A stretch of DNA of 64,000 nt, taken from assembly GCA_030761205.1 (NCBI GenBank), contig JAULJL010000024.1, positions 15,303,122-15,367,121 on the forward strand. Reading direction: 5' to 3'. A program made the translations under genes and the position numbers. The stretch is from Fremontodendron californicum. Lineage: Eukaryota > Streptophyta > Magnoliopsida > Malvales > Malvaceae. The notes below the pieces were generated by a model that made no database searches, was not told where the DNA came from, and saw nothing but the letters and a program-made list of their open reading frames with translations. This document shows, piece by piece, positions 12,701 to 27,700 of this stretch; within the stretch, counting starts at the first letter, position 1, and each line of letters opens with the position of its first letter.

Positions 12701-15700
12701 CTTGTGCATATTATTGAATCGTTCATAATGCTGATACTTCCATCATTGCTGCAAACCAAGGTTTATATCATTTTATTTTATCACATTTTATTTCCTTAAA
12801 CTTATTCTGTTTTTATGTAGGGGAGCAACGGATTTGGAACCTTTGCAACCTTTGCTTAAAAAATTCATTGGCTTTTTGGAGAATGAAGTATTGCCTTCAT
12901 CTTTAGAGACTTCAAGGCCAAGGGCACAGCTGGAACGGTTACCCATATGGCTTGGGATTACATCATTGTAAGGAAGTAGGGTTAAATTCTTGATCTTTTG
13001 ATGTGAACCCTAGGGGTTAAACTCTTTGAACCCACTAACAAATTGAAATACCTAACTCAGAAAAGCCAAGATTCAGGCAAAGAAAACTTAAACCCTTAAA
13101 AGCCTGTTTCAAAGAACCTAGATTAAGCATGTAAGCTAGACCCTAGGAACTCTCGTTTCAAGAACCTAAGTTTGATAGGTTGAACGCCACAAAGAAAGAA
13201 TTCTTTGATAAGTTTCTAAGTTCTTTCAAGAACTAAAAGAGAAAACTCTCACTGAATAAAATCAGACTTAATTGATCAAAAGATAATTGAAGTAAGCGGT
13301 TAAGACATATATTTATAGCCTTCCTACAATAACCCTAATCTACTAAGTAATAATATGTAAAATATGGGCTGAACATGCTCAAGCCCAAACCTAAATAATT
13401 AAAAGATGTCTATGTTACATAATATAGGTCCAAATGCCTAAGTAATTATAAGAATTAAAATAAGCCCTCTCTTAGGCGCCACATGGTTAAATGAATTGGT
13501 CCCGACAATTGCCATGTCAATTAATGAATGAAAGAATAGGCTCACTTCTTTAAACATGATGCCGCCACTTGTAAGCCCTCTAATGTCGTCACCTTGTGTT
13601 CTTGAATCACATGGACTAAACTTGGATGCAAGCCCATCTTGCATGTTGAAGCCTTTCTTGAATAACTTGCAACATGGCCCAAGTGAATTCCACTCATTCT
13701 TGCCATGTTTCCTATATCTTCTTGGATCTTGGCCCATATAGAAATTGCCATGGGATTGGGCCATCTTGGATCTTATCATCTTCTATAACTGTTTCTTTTG
13801 TCTCCTGTCTCTGTAATGTAATGTTTTTTTTTCTGTGGAAATGAAGGCTTGAGTTCTTGGAACCTCCAGCTTTTGAAGAGGGAATACTGGAGCGCTATCC
13901 CATCTTTCTTGATATTGTGCTCAACCACATCAGTGGTGATTCACCTGAATTTTCCCATGCTGTTAATTGCTTGAGAGAACTCTTCAAAATGCTTGGTATG
14001 AGCCTTTTTTTCTTTTTCCTCTTTATGCAATTTGGATTGGTCATTTTTCTTGTCTTTTCCCCCAATTAAAAACTCATTTTTTATTTTTGTTTTTCCACTT
14101 CTTAAGGTTGTAAGCTTTGGCTGAGGTCTACATTATCTCCCAGTGTGATGCGCAACACGTTGTTGGGTCAGTGTTTTCACACTAGAAATGAGAAGATGCA
14201 TAAAGATATTTTTGATCTTTTCCAACCATTTTTGCAGGCATGTTTTTCTTACTTGTCAATTGATACTAGCTTTGCAGCATGTGTAGTTGTTATAAAGTTG
14301 TTGATGTAGTAATATTTATTTTAGTCACTTGAAGCTTTGCAAGATGGGGAACATGAAAAGCAACGCAGGCATTTCCTTTATTTTCTTCTCCACCAAGTTC
14401 CTGTGAGCAGTAACTTCAGTGTTTTAACAAGAAAAACAGCCTGCAAGGTCCTTACTGTATTCTAGAATATGGAGAATGGCAATGCTTTATGCTATCTTAT
14501 TCTCTCTTTGTTTTTGTTGTCATGGTTTAATTATTTTGCTACTTATTACAAGATTGTATTTTCAGATTGCTCTTCTTATCATACATCGAGGCTACAAGAT
14601 GAATCCACCATGTCCTCCTTTTGAATGTGCACATATATGGTATGTGTATTGAATATTTTTATCCTGATTATTTTCAAAACTTTTTTAGGAACCAAGATTT
14701 GGAGATGGATGAAATGCCGTTATTTAAGTACATTTTTTAGTTTTTTCCATGTTGACTTATCGGAGAAGAGGGTTTGAGGGCCAAGACAGTATCGGATGAA
14801 CATGGATATTGGTGGAAGAGAATGGCATTTGTATTTGATATAGCATTATGATTGTACAAGTTTGACCTCAGCTATTGTTTGCCAGGGATAAATAAGAGGC
14901 AGTTCAATTTTCCTAGCAACAATAGATGGAGAGTACTTTCTCTGAGTGTTTGTGTTTTGAAACCAAATATCCCCTCCTTTACTGAAGGAAACAGTTCTTT
15001 TTGTGAAAGCTTGTAGGCTTGACACTTATTCTTAGGGCATTTTGGTAATAATAAAAGAACATTCTATACTGACATATATTTATGCACAACTCTTTGTTTC
15101 ATCATGGTTGAGGGAGTTTGCAAAGAAACAGATTTATATGACTGATATTTCAGCAATCATGCTGGACAGGGGTCCTTCGCTTGTGTCTTCTTTGAAGGAT
15201 TCTTCACTCCACATTTCCCTGCGCCAGCCTGCCTTTGATCTCATACAAACCATTCTAGTGTCTGATGCTGCTGCCTTAATAACTTCAATGCTGAATTGCA
15301 GCACTGCTACAAGTATTGCGAAAAACACTTCTATTGAGTTAGATGATGAGGAAGAAAACAATGAGCTTCCATTTACTCAGGATGTTGAACAGAAAGATAT
15401 TGGTTGTTGGAGTGATTTTAGTACTCAGAATCAAATTACTTCTCGGGAGTATAGAGAGTGGATGTGTATTCCCATGTTGTGGATTGATGTTCTTATTGAT
15501 ATTGATCCTCCAGTTCTCCCAATATCATTTTCCAAGGCTGTATTATGGGCTCGATCTCGTTTCCCTATGGTAGAACCTGAGAATAGTGCAGAAGTGGCTC
15601 TTGATATTAGAGGTTGGCTTTCATCCTCTGCTGCAGAAATGTCGAGTACATTTGGATGGAAGGTACCAACTGGTTCTGATGATGGAGGAGGGAAGGAATC

Positions 15701-18700
15701 TAAAAACTCAATGAGATTGTCTACAATGTGTCTTCCTTTGATAAGGACATTCAACAGGTTCTTAGCATGTCTCTACTTTGTCTACATCTTTCTCTTTATT
15801 GCAATGGCTGTTATATGTTTTCAAGTTGTTATCTCTATTGGGAAATCCACATGTCAAGTTAAATGTGGGTTTGTCATGCTGGATGTTTGTTTACAGGTTA
15901 ACTGCGCATTTTTTGATTCGAATGGGGCAAGGGGAATTTCGAAAGCAGTGGAGTTGGGAACCAAGGATGGGTGAAAGCTTGATCCTCTCGCTTGTGGACC
16001 CTAATGATGTATGTCTAATTGTAGTCTAGATCTCATAAATCATCTTATATTACCTTTATGATATAGATTGAGTGATGAAATACTTTCTTTTTCTTTTCCC
16101 TGCCTAAAATAAGAAACTTTCTGCTGTGGCCGACTTTCCAGGATTTGTACATAAACTTATTTTTATCTTTCTTTCTTATTTTTGCTGATGCAGAACGTGA
16201 GACAGTTTGGCAAGTGTATCTTGGAACAAGTTTCAAATACGCGGGGTCTTGGTTGTGGTTTGAAGTTTCTTTGCTCCAATGTTCTTTCTCTATCTGCTGT
16301 TTATTTGGGCTTGAGGCATGCCTTGAAACTTGTAAGTGTTAATCTTGATGCAATAGGTCTTAAAAGAAGCAGTCAGCATTCAGCTATATTTTCTTTTCTT
16401 GTTTATTTAATATTGTTGACACAGAGACTGATTATGTTCTCAGCATATAGTGTTCTTTATAAAAGGACCGTTTTCTGAACAAGGCTTTTTTGCAATATCT
16501 TACATGTTCTGCTACTGTAGAATTACAGCACATTAGTGATTTAGTGATGTTTTCTTTATTATGAGAAGATGAAGTTCTATTGATATTGTCCTCTTCATAT
16601 ATCTGCTTATATATAAACCATGTTCTGATGTTTTTTGCTTGCACTCTCCAGGTCCAGCTAGATTCTGTTCTATTAAAATTTCAGACTTTGCATCATTTTT
16701 TCTTTGTTCTATGCAAGTTACTTAAAGACGAGGACTTGCCTAATTTAGATTTAGCAGAAAGTACATCCAATGCCTCAAATATCATGAAGTACTCTTCTCA
16801 GGGTGGATTTCTTAAGCAGCCAGTATTTGATGCTTTGCCTGCAAATATGGGTGGAAATTACTCAAGTGTTGACGTAGAATTAAGGGAAAATTTCTGTTAC
16901 TCATTGTCAGAAATTGCGTGGCCAGCCTTATGCAAGTGCTTGGTAGAAGGGAAGGCATTTATTGATTACAGTCTTTTTCAGGTATCATCCTATGATTTTT
17001 ATTGCAGTTCTGTTTCTGTCTTTTGTGAATTCTTGATTGTATTATGGAAGTGCATGTGACATTTAATTACTGCTGTCGGCATCATCTGAAGCCAGTTACT
17101 TCTTTCGGGACTAACTTTATTGGGTCTTATACATTTTCTATGCATGACCTTGTCCATATTAGTTACAGGGTTGATATCGAGTGCTTTTGCATGTGCATTC
17201 ATGCCTCTCCATCTGTTCGTATATTTGCCTTTGCACATGCATTGCTGGCTAGTTCTTTGCTGGTATCAAATATTAGAAGAGATGGTCATGGTTCTTGTGT
17301 ACAGTTAATAAAAGATGATTCAGCATTAAAGTTCTGTTAGATGCATTATAGCTCAGTTCATTTAGCAGGAATAGTTTATATTATTTGCCTCCTTTTCAGA
17401 TGACTTGTGTTCGTGTGCTTGAGATCCTCCCTGTTCTATTTGGAAGACTCGGTCCATCACATGTTAGACCGTTTGGAGATTCTAAAGTAGCATTAGGGAG
17501 TTTAATGGATTTCAAATGGCTTCATGATCTTATGGACTGGGGAAAGTCACAACTTAAGGTCATTGTTATCTATTGGAAAAAGGCCATAATATCTTTGCTG
17601 AATGGCTTCAAACTATTAAGGAGTGATAGTTCTCCATTGATGGTCGTGGCCATTGAAAATCTTATTTCAAGCGGTGAGTTTGTGTTATTGTTTATTTTTA
17701 ATTTGTATACTTCATTTGGAAAAAAAATATTTGGAGGGCTTATTTGATTTGGAGTTTATACAAATTGTAAGGATGTATATAGTCATTACCTGAAAATTAG
17801 TAAAGATTCAATATACCTATGTATTCGAATGAGTATAGAAGAATGCATTTGAATCCACTTTTCTGTTTAGTTCTTTTAAATTCGTTACTCATCCATGATT
17901 TAAGAATTCCATGAATTTGAATGTAACCATAAAACTCATTATTGCATTGACTGTGACTACACAATTTATACTACATTTCAAATATAAATTATTCCTCTTA
18001 AATGTAAGTTCCTGGATGCAACCTTGATTAATCTAATTTTAATTCTCATTATTTTTTTTTCCTTTTTGTCATTCATGTGATCATTATTGGTCTATTGCTA
18101 GGTTTATTCATGTGTTATGTTCTTTTTGAATGTAGATGCTGTTGACATGGATGAATTGACAGAACAAGTATCAAGACTTTGTATTACATTATCTAAAGAA
18201 TTTTCTTGTGCTATTGGACATTCAACCTTGAGGTCAAAAAAAATGTTTTCTGGAGCATTTTCTGTTGAGGGAAGGTACTCTGCACCTGACGTGCAGCCGC
18301 CTTCTACTGGAACAGATGTAAAAGTTTTCGATTCCTTAAAAGTGGCAAAGAGAAAGAATGAAAATAATCTGATTGTTATTTCTGATGATGAGATGGAGAA
18401 ACATATTGCATCTGATAAGTCAAGTCACCAAATGTTGCATGGTGAGGCGGGGTTTCCTTCTACTGATGAGCATGCTTCAGAAACTGACCATGCCAAGAAT
18501 GATGTCCATAGCACTGCCACTGATACTTCAAAGGATCTACTTGAGGCTCCCCTGGAAAGAGATTCCCTTGTTTCTCAGAAGCAGGAACTTGAGAAATCAA
18601 GAGTCAAGCCACCACGGTTTCTCAAATCAAAAGGCCCTGATAGTGAGAGGAAAGAAATAAGCTCCAACTCCAAAAGTAATGTCATTTCATCTCGGTGTAG

Positions 18701-21700
18701 AGTTGACCAGAAGAACAAGTTTGATGAATCTGTCAAACTTAACAGCATTAATCAAGGTTGCAACAAAATAATTTCTGGAACAAATGATACAATTTTGAGG
18801 GAGTTAGTACACGTTGCTGCAGATGATCCGTTGGAGTCTGCTTTCAGAACTGTAACAGTGCAGTCATCATTTCTTGCCAAGTCAGGTTCTTTTGTTCCTA
18901 AAAGGCAAGTCATTCAACTTAAATCACCTTTTGGAAACAGAACTAGCCTACACAGGCTGGAAGCTCAGGTTAAAAGGTTCAAGCCTCCAAGACTTGATGA
19001 CTGGTATAGGCCAATATTAGAAGTAGATTTCTTTGTAACAGTGGGATTAGCATCTGCAAGTGACGATGAGAGTCGTACTGTTAACAAATTAAAGGAGGTC
19101 CCTGTGTCATTTCAGTCACCTGAACAGTATGTAAACATTTTTCGGCCATTGGTTTTGGAGGAGTTTAGAGCACAATTGCATAGTTCCTTTCTGGAGATGT
19201 CTTCATGGGAGGAGATGTATTGTGGCAGTATATCTGTGCTGTCAGTTGAGAGGGTTGATGATTTCCATCTTGTTCGATTTGTCTATGATGTTGATGATTC
19301 TACAGCATCTAAAAGTTTTTCAGAGAATGATCTTGTTTTGCTTACTAAAGAGCCTCTAAAAAGTTCCTCCCATGATGTTCATATGGTTGGAAAGGTATTT
19401 TGTCATAATATACTACATACTTAGGTCGTATCTATACTGTTTTGATTGCAGTGTTTTCTTTCCCTTAGAGTTTTTTCTTAATTCCTTTTTTCTGCGAGAC
19501 CCGTGCAGCCCTCTTTTTCAGGCAAATTTCTTTTATCTGTTTGTTTGTTTATTTATTTATATATATCACCATCTTATTTTTTGATCTTATCATTTCTGTA
19601 TCTCACAAAATTTCAGAACTACCCTTGACCTCAAACATCCAACTCAACAAATACTGCTGTGTATCCTTTACTGTTTCCTTTATTGTGTGTAGTTATTGAC
19701 TGGAAGTAATTTTTGTTATTAGCATCTGCTTAATAATTTGTGTTGTTAATATAGATATTTGATTCTAAAAGTGTGGTTATAATTCGTTATGATTGATGAT
19801 TTATTTATAAATATGATCAGGCTGCTCCTATAGGAGTGCAACAGTTAGCTGATAGTTTAAAGTGTAAAACCTAAACTTACAATAGTCACTTAAGTTGTAT
19901 GCTTGAATAGCGGTGAAGATAATGACATGTTAGTTGACTTCTGTATTCAATTATTGTCTGTTAAATATGGTTTTAAATAGTCGATTTCAGTGGATTGGAT
20001 TATGAATAATGATTGATTTGTAAATTTAGTTAAAATGAAACCTTAGTGAGTGCAACGAGTTTGAATAGTTTTGAGGGTGTCAACCCAAAATTGTGAAGGT
20101 CAATCTATTGGTGTCCAAGTTAATGCCAAAGTTACTAAATTTCATTATTGCCAAAAGCAAAATTGTCTTTTTATATAGTGATTTTCACTCAGAAAGATCA
20201 ACTAAATGTTCAGTACTTCTCTCTACCTTCGCTAATATTTTAATCTTTTGGTCTTGAAAACATTTAATTTTGTTCTTCTGTCACCTGACTGTTATGGCAA
20301 CATGCTAGCATTACTGCTTGTTTTATCTACAAATCTGGTGGAACAGTTGGTTGAGAGTTCATGCTGTGTAAACCTGTTCTGAGGTGTTTTGTACAATCTA
20401 AGATCCTCAAACTTACCTGCGTATCTTTGATGGTTGATTCTCCTGAGTTTACATGAATGACGTTTTCCTCACTTTTGATCGGCAATTTTATCTTCCTTAT
20501 TGAGCTGAATTCAGTGTTGTCAAGGGCGCAAGGCGCACTCTAGGCGCTAGAAACCTTATATTGCCTTAGGTGCAAGGCGCAAAAAAAGCGCTCGCCTGAG
20601 TGAAGTAAGGCGCAATATGTAAATGTGTGTATATATATGTATATATATATATATATATAATAAGCTTAAGATATATAATTATGATAATAAACTCTAAAGA
20701 GTGATCCAGTTTATCTACAAAACATGAAAAAATAAAAAAATAAAAAAAATTGCCCAATATGCATGCTTTCCTTACGGTCCCATATCTGTTGTTGAATTCT
20801 CAAATATTGAGAAGTGGAGAGTTTGATACTATCCCCTTTCTTACTATAAAAGGTACATCTAATGAAAAAAGTTAAAATTAAAGAGAACTTCAATCAGGCG
20901 AGCTTTTTTTACGCCTATCGCCTTACAAAAAAGCGCGCCTAGGCGCACCAGGCGTGCGCCTGATCAAATGAGCCTCGCCCGAAAGGGTCTGAGGCGCTTT
21001 TGTTATCTGACTCTAAGGCGTAAGGCGTAGGCGCGCCTAGGCGCACGCCTTGACAACACTGGCTGAATTTTCTTTTTTAGTTGCTTAAACTTCAAGTAAC
21101 CTTTTTATTTACTTCATTACAATTACCGAGGTTAAGTTGACAAAGATTGGTTTTCCCATTAACTTTAATGAAGTAATGCTACTTTGTCATTGGTTTGTAC
21201 AATTATTTTTCTTTAAATTGAATCTTTTTTTAAATTTTACATTCTATGCACATATTTCACCAAAGAAACACCCTGTTCACAGGTGGAGAGGCGTGAGAGA
21301 GACAATAAAAGAAGGTCAAGTATACTGCTGATTCGGTTTTATCTTCAGAATGGTTCAATACGTTTGAATCAAGCTAGGAGGCAGCTTCTTGAACGTAGTA
21401 AATGGCATGCCAGTCGTATCATGAGCATTACACCCCAGCTTCGAGAATTTCAGGCACTATCATCAATAAAGGATATCCCCTTGCTTCCTGTCATTTTAAA
21501 CCCTGTCAATGATGCTACCATCTCTGATAAACCGACACTGGATTTCAGTAAGCTGCCCCAGCCCTTGCAGCAATTACTGAGGTCATCCTTCAATGATAGC
21601 CAACTTCAAGCTCTGAATGTTGCTGTTGGATCGCAGAAGATAAAGAAAGATTTTGAATTGTCTCTTATTCAGGGTCCTCCAGGTAGGTACTATTATTTTT

Positions 21701-24700
21701 GTTTCTACTTTCAACTTTTAGTATATTGTTATTTTTTTCATAATGTTTCAACCAGTAGCACAACATTATATATGCTGTATTAACAGCTTCTTGCTTGATT
21801 CAATAGGGACTGGAAAGACCCGAACTATTGTGGCCATGGTTGGTGTTTTCCTTGCTTCCCTTCAACGGAGAACAAATGAATCAGAGAATTCTCAGAATGG
21901 TGATTTAAAACAAAGCTATAGTTCTTCCACCAATTCAAGGACACAAGTAAGCCAGGCCACTGCCATTGCAAGAGCGTGGCAGGATGCTGCCGTGGCTAGA
22001 CAATTAAATGAGGATGTTGAAAGGTCGAAAAAATCAATAGAAAGTTCTACAAGAGGAAGAGTGTTAATTTGTGCTCAGTCAAATGCTGCAGTTGATGAGT
22101 TGGTGTCAAGAATATCTATTGAAGGTCTATATGGGAGAGATGGGAAGAGGTACAAACCATATCTTGTACGGGTTGGAAATGCAAAAACAGTGCATCCGAA
22201 TTCACTACCCTTCTATATCGATACACTTGTTGATCATCGGTTGACAGAAGAGAAAATGCATACAAATGATGCTAGGAATGATTCATGTATAGAGTCTTCT
22301 TCTACAGTACTGCGTTCTAATCTGGAAAAGCTAGTTGAAAGCATCAGATTCTGTGAAACCAAGCGTGCAAACATAAGGGATGGAAATTCAAGCCTGAAGA
22401 AAACATTAGAAGATGGATCTGATAAGGAAACGGATGTAAAAGAAATGTCTGGTTTGGAAGTAGATGCAAAGCTACAACGATTGTATGAGCAAAAGAAACA
22501 AATTTATAAAGATCTTAGTGCTGCTCAGGCACAAGAGAAGAAGACTAATGAAGGAACCAAAGCATTAAGACATAAACTGCGGAAGTCTATTCTAAAGGAA
22601 GCTGAAATAGTTGTAACGACATTAAGTGGCTGTGGTGGAGATCTCTATGGAGTATGTGCTGAAACCATATCAAGTTTTAAGTTTGGCAATCCATCTGAAC
22701 ATACTCTTTTTGATGCTGTTGTGATTGATGAAGCGGCTCAAGTAATTATCCTTATTTTTTATTCTGTTGATGTTTTCATCTTATTAGTGCTATTGTTGCT
22801 TTCTCTTTGTTTTAAAGGTTTGAATTTGTCACTGCAGGCTTTGGAACCAGCTACTTTGATTCCTCTTCAGCTTTTAAAGTCAAGAGGGACAAAATGTATC
22901 ATGGTACGGGCTAAAAGACTAGGAACTATCTACTTAATAAATTTTTGGAATTGTATGTTGTGAACTTGAGAATCAATAATGAAGTTAAAAATCTTTGCTC
23001 AAGGTTGGTGATCCAAAGCAGCTTCCTGCAACAGTTCTCTCTAATGTTGCAAGCAAATTTATGTATGAATGCAGCATGTTTGAGCGTTTACAAAGAGCTG
23101 GTCATCCTGTTGTTATTCTTACTGAACAGGTAACCATTGCAATTGCTTATTCCTTTCTGTAGTGTCTAAACTTAAAGTCCTTTCGTCTCTGGTAATCTTT
23201 TTACTATCTTGCATGATGTGCCATTTCTATAGGAGTCATGATACTTGCCCCTCCAAATTTTTTTGTCCAAAATATTTATGCTACTTGTCTTATTGGATAA
23301 ATTCAATGGAGTCTATTAATTTATGGGTAAATCAACTGAGTAATAAATGAGATATTACAGTTAAACCATTAGATTATTGCCACCATCAGGAGGGACAATT
23401 GTGGCGGGACAAATAATATTTTCTTTTCTACAGTGGCTGCTTTCTGGATATGAAACAAAAGACCTACCTTTAACCTACGTGTTAAAGGTTAGTAAAGTTA
23501 AGAGTTTAATGGATGCAACAACTCATAGGTAGATTTGTTCAAGGGTCGGGCCTGGACAAGCATTTTTAAATTCGGGCCGGCCTGGCTTGAATTACTATTT
23601 ATTAATAATTTTTTTATTTATTTAAATTTAATTATAAAAATATATTTTTTAATATTTTAATATTTTTTAAACAGTTCTTTGAGCTTATGGGCTGGCCCAG
23701 ATCCGGCATTTTTCAATTCGGGCCGGCTTGGCCTGAATTACTATTTATTAATAATAATTTTTTTATTTAAATTTAATTATAAAAATATAAAAATATATTT
23801 TTTAATATTTAATATTTTTTAAACAGTACTTTGAGCTTATGGGCTGGCCCAGACCCGGCCCGGGCTTGAGTAAAGGATGTGAAAAAAATTTATGCTGTGG
23901 CTCGGCCCATGAACACCTCTTCTTGTACGTTAGCTGGTGCTTTATGATTTGGGAAAGCTTGTTTTTATATTCCTAAAATTTTTTTCAGCTCTGGAATTTT
24001 ATACCCAGTTGCATGACGTGCCATTTCAACAAATGGATACTCTGTAGGTGAAAAAGAAGATCTACACTGAAAATTAGTGTGATCATGTGTTAAGGGTTAT
24101 TAAGGTTAAGACTAAAAATATTTACCATGGAAATGAGATTGATCACATGTCAAGGAATATTAAGGTCGAGTTCTAGGATGTGAAAGAATATAGGTTTGCT
24201 GTTGCTATATGATTTGGAAAGTTTGTTTACATATTCTTAATATTATTTTCAAAGATCATAAATGTGATATGCCTTGTGCATATGGGTGTTGTTAGCTTGA
24301 CTGTGGCACTGGGTCTATTTCTGATATCTTTTATGCTTATTTTTGTCATAAGCGACTTGAAGGGTGTTCCTTATTCTCATTTTTTTGATAATATTTTAGG
24401 CCTTGCTATAAAGGATAAATATTTCATTTGATCTGATTGTCAATTGCATATCTATGGTGTTTATTTTAATTTTTTTTTTGATTCTCTATGCAATGATATT
24501 TAAGTTTAACATTTTCACTTGCATTCTTCAGTGTAATTATTCTTTGATTATTTGATGTTTCTTTGACATTTGGTTCTGTATGTATATCTTAATGGAACTC
24601 TTGGAGTTTGCTAATAATGCTCGTACTGGTAGCATAACAACTTAATTACTCTTGATGACTGCCTTCTGCTGAACATAATGTCTAACATCTAATAAAAACC

Positions 24701-27700
24701 TGCTGAAGTATTTGAGATCAGCTATACCTCTGGAAATGTGATTATATGGCTGATCATGTGCTGGAATTGCCCAACTAATTGTCTCAGTGGGTTCATATTT
24801 ATGTTTTTTCAATTCCACCCAGCATCAATGCTGGATGCGCTTTAAAGATAGAATATTGTACTAAATTGAATTAATAATTCGAAGCCATATCTTTAGGCCA
24901 CCTCACTTGTGCCAATCAAGTGAAATGCTTGACCCAAAAAAAGGGGAGAAGATAGAATGCTGTTAGGAAAACAGATTATATTCTTGTTATAACAAAAATT
25001 TTATAAAGGCCTTTAAGTTCCACTTATCATGTTAAGCTTCTATGTCTTTTGGATGGCATGGTGACACAAGCACCTGCGAACCCAATAGCTGATGATTAAT
25101 CTTAGTTCCTAGACTAAAAATATGTGAAATCAAAACAAATTAGTTATGGAGCTGATGCTGACCAATAATGTGGTAAGGAAACACTAACACAATAACACTC
25201 TTATCTATGTGACATTAAAATGACTAACCTATTTGATTATTATCATTGTACAGGCTGAGCCATACTAACTACTAAGCTCTCTGACCAAATTGAAAATAGT
25301 AATATCCAACCAAAAAAATCTCCTTATTTTCTTCTTGATTTCTCTCTGTTGAATAAACTTAATTATTTAAAACATGATTACTGCATCTTAAATTCTCTCT
25401 CCTTTAGCTTGATTGTTTGAATGTGTTCTTTGACTAGAGTTTCTCATGAGATCTAATTCTATGTTTTCATCCACTTTTTAAATAGTTTCAACTTGATGCA
25501 ACACATCTAGTGGTTTGTGTAGCTTAATATTATGTTCTAAAGCGTGAAACCAGTGTGAGGTGATAAAAGCCTTTGGTATTCTTGCTCTTATTTGATACAA
25601 ATTAGTATACCCTTTTTCCTGTTTGTTTGTCTAACATGGCATATTTAGATATTTACATTGAAGTTAAAAAAAAAAACGATATTTACATTTAGTATATTTT
25701 GTAGTACTCTTCGGTTATCTTATCTACCTTTTATGAGTACTCTTGGATGATAATCCATCTTTACAAAGGTTCTCATTTACAGGTATGTCGTTAATTTCTT
25801 CGGCTATAACTTAACCCCTTCAAACAAATTTTACCAGGGTTTGTAGGCTGTTTTATCGAACTGTATTCACCACAGAAAATCCTTCTTTTACTTTCTCTCC
25901 CTCTTTCCACACCCTCTTCATCCTTTTGGTTATACCAGTTTGTTATGCTATTCGTTCTTGTGTAAGACTTTGGCTCTGTGCTGAATACCCATATTCCGTA
26001 CATGTTTGCATTTGTTGCATATTATTCACTTTAAGGAGATAAGTAAATCCAAATTCATCATTTCAATGGTAATTAATTATTGAGGAAGGTGAAGAAACTA
26101 TGTGCATAATGTTTCTTAATATACTTGTTGCGGGACTATTATGATGTATGCTACTATTTGTTGCATGAGGGGCATGGTGTCTGCTCCATAAAATCTTCGC
26201 AACACTAGCTCATTAAATCTTATGATTAAGAGCTTTCTGTTTACAGTATAGGATGCATCCAGAGATATGTCGCTTCCCTTCTTTGCATTTTTATGACAAC
26301 AAGTTGCTGAATGGTGATACAATCTTGAGCAAATCAGCATCATTTCATGGGACTGAAGGCCTTGGTCCATATGTGTTTTATGATGTTGTTGATGGTCTGG
26401 AGCTTCGTGGAAAGAATTCTGGTGCATTATCTCTTTATAATGAACGTGAGGCTGATGCAGCAGTTGAACTGCTTAAATTTTTCAGGAGAAGGTAATTTTT
26501 TCTCCTTTCCTTTTTGTGATTTTAGAATGGTATACTCATTCATCTTGTTGCATTTTAATTTATTTTAATTTTTTCTCCTTTCCTAGGTATCCATCGGAGT
26601 TTGTTGGTGGCAGAATTGGTATAATAACTCCGTACAAGTGTCAGCTTTCGATTTTGCGTTCTCGATTTTCTAGTGCGTTTGGTTCTTCTGTTATTGCTGA
26701 TATAGAGTTCAACACAGTGGATGGTTTTCAAGGTCGGGAGGTGGATATATTAGTGCTTTCCACAGTTAGAGCAGCAAGTTCTTCACATGGCGTAAGTTCA
26801 AGCAGCAGTATTGGGTTTGTGGCTGATGTAAGAAGGATGAATGTTGCTTTGACAAGAGCTAGGCTCTCTCTTTGGATTTTGGGGAATGCAAGGACTTTGC
26901 AGACAAACCATGACTGGGCTGCTCTTGTGAAGGATGCTAAGCAGAGAAATTTGGTGCTATCAATTAGAAGGCCTTACAATATCCTTTTTAAAACAAACAC
27001 TAGGAAGAATCTTGTTCCAGAAGGTTCTGATAATCATCTGAGTCAGGTGAAGCATGTTGAAAGGGTCGGAGGTACCGGTCAACTTGCTAAACAGAATGAG
27101 TGTAGGGAAAAGCTGAAGTTTGAAGGGAAGAGAAAGCATATTGACAGTGTGGCTCACTGTAACCGGACTGTTGCTGGAGGTGACAATTACTCTGTGAAAA
27201 GGAAAGATATCCCCTGTAGAGCAAAAGATGATTGTGATCCTCCCATTGAAAGGAATATTTCATCTGCATCTGCATCTGCAAATGATGATAGAAGACAATT
27301 GCAGAAAGTGAAGTCCAGGGTTCCGGAGAAACTTGCTACCTCTAGTGGAAGCCAAGAGAAAGAGGGTAGTGAAGTAAAAGTCAATTTGGGGGAAAACCAT
27401 ATAAACCAGAGAAGAAGTAATGACAATGATGGACAAGAAGTGGGTCGTAGCGGGAAAAATAAGAAATTTAATATGTCAAAAGACTCGAAGAAAAAATCTT
27501 CTGCGCATGAACAAAGAAGTTCACATGTTTCAACTCCCAGACCTGATGGCAACAAAAAAGAGAGAGAAGCAAATGAAGGTGGTAGAGATCCTAAGGAAGT
27601 TGGCACTTCTAAGAATTCATTTGAGAAAAGGAAACAGCAACGTGAAGCTGTTGATGCTATTCTTTTCTCAGCTCTAATTCCCTCAAAGAAGTCTGAACAA

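Noticed and set aside
22945..23350. Separate small genes after exon 18
   Set aside because: They overlap exon 19 out of frame or lie in intron 19; explained by the helicase gene model.
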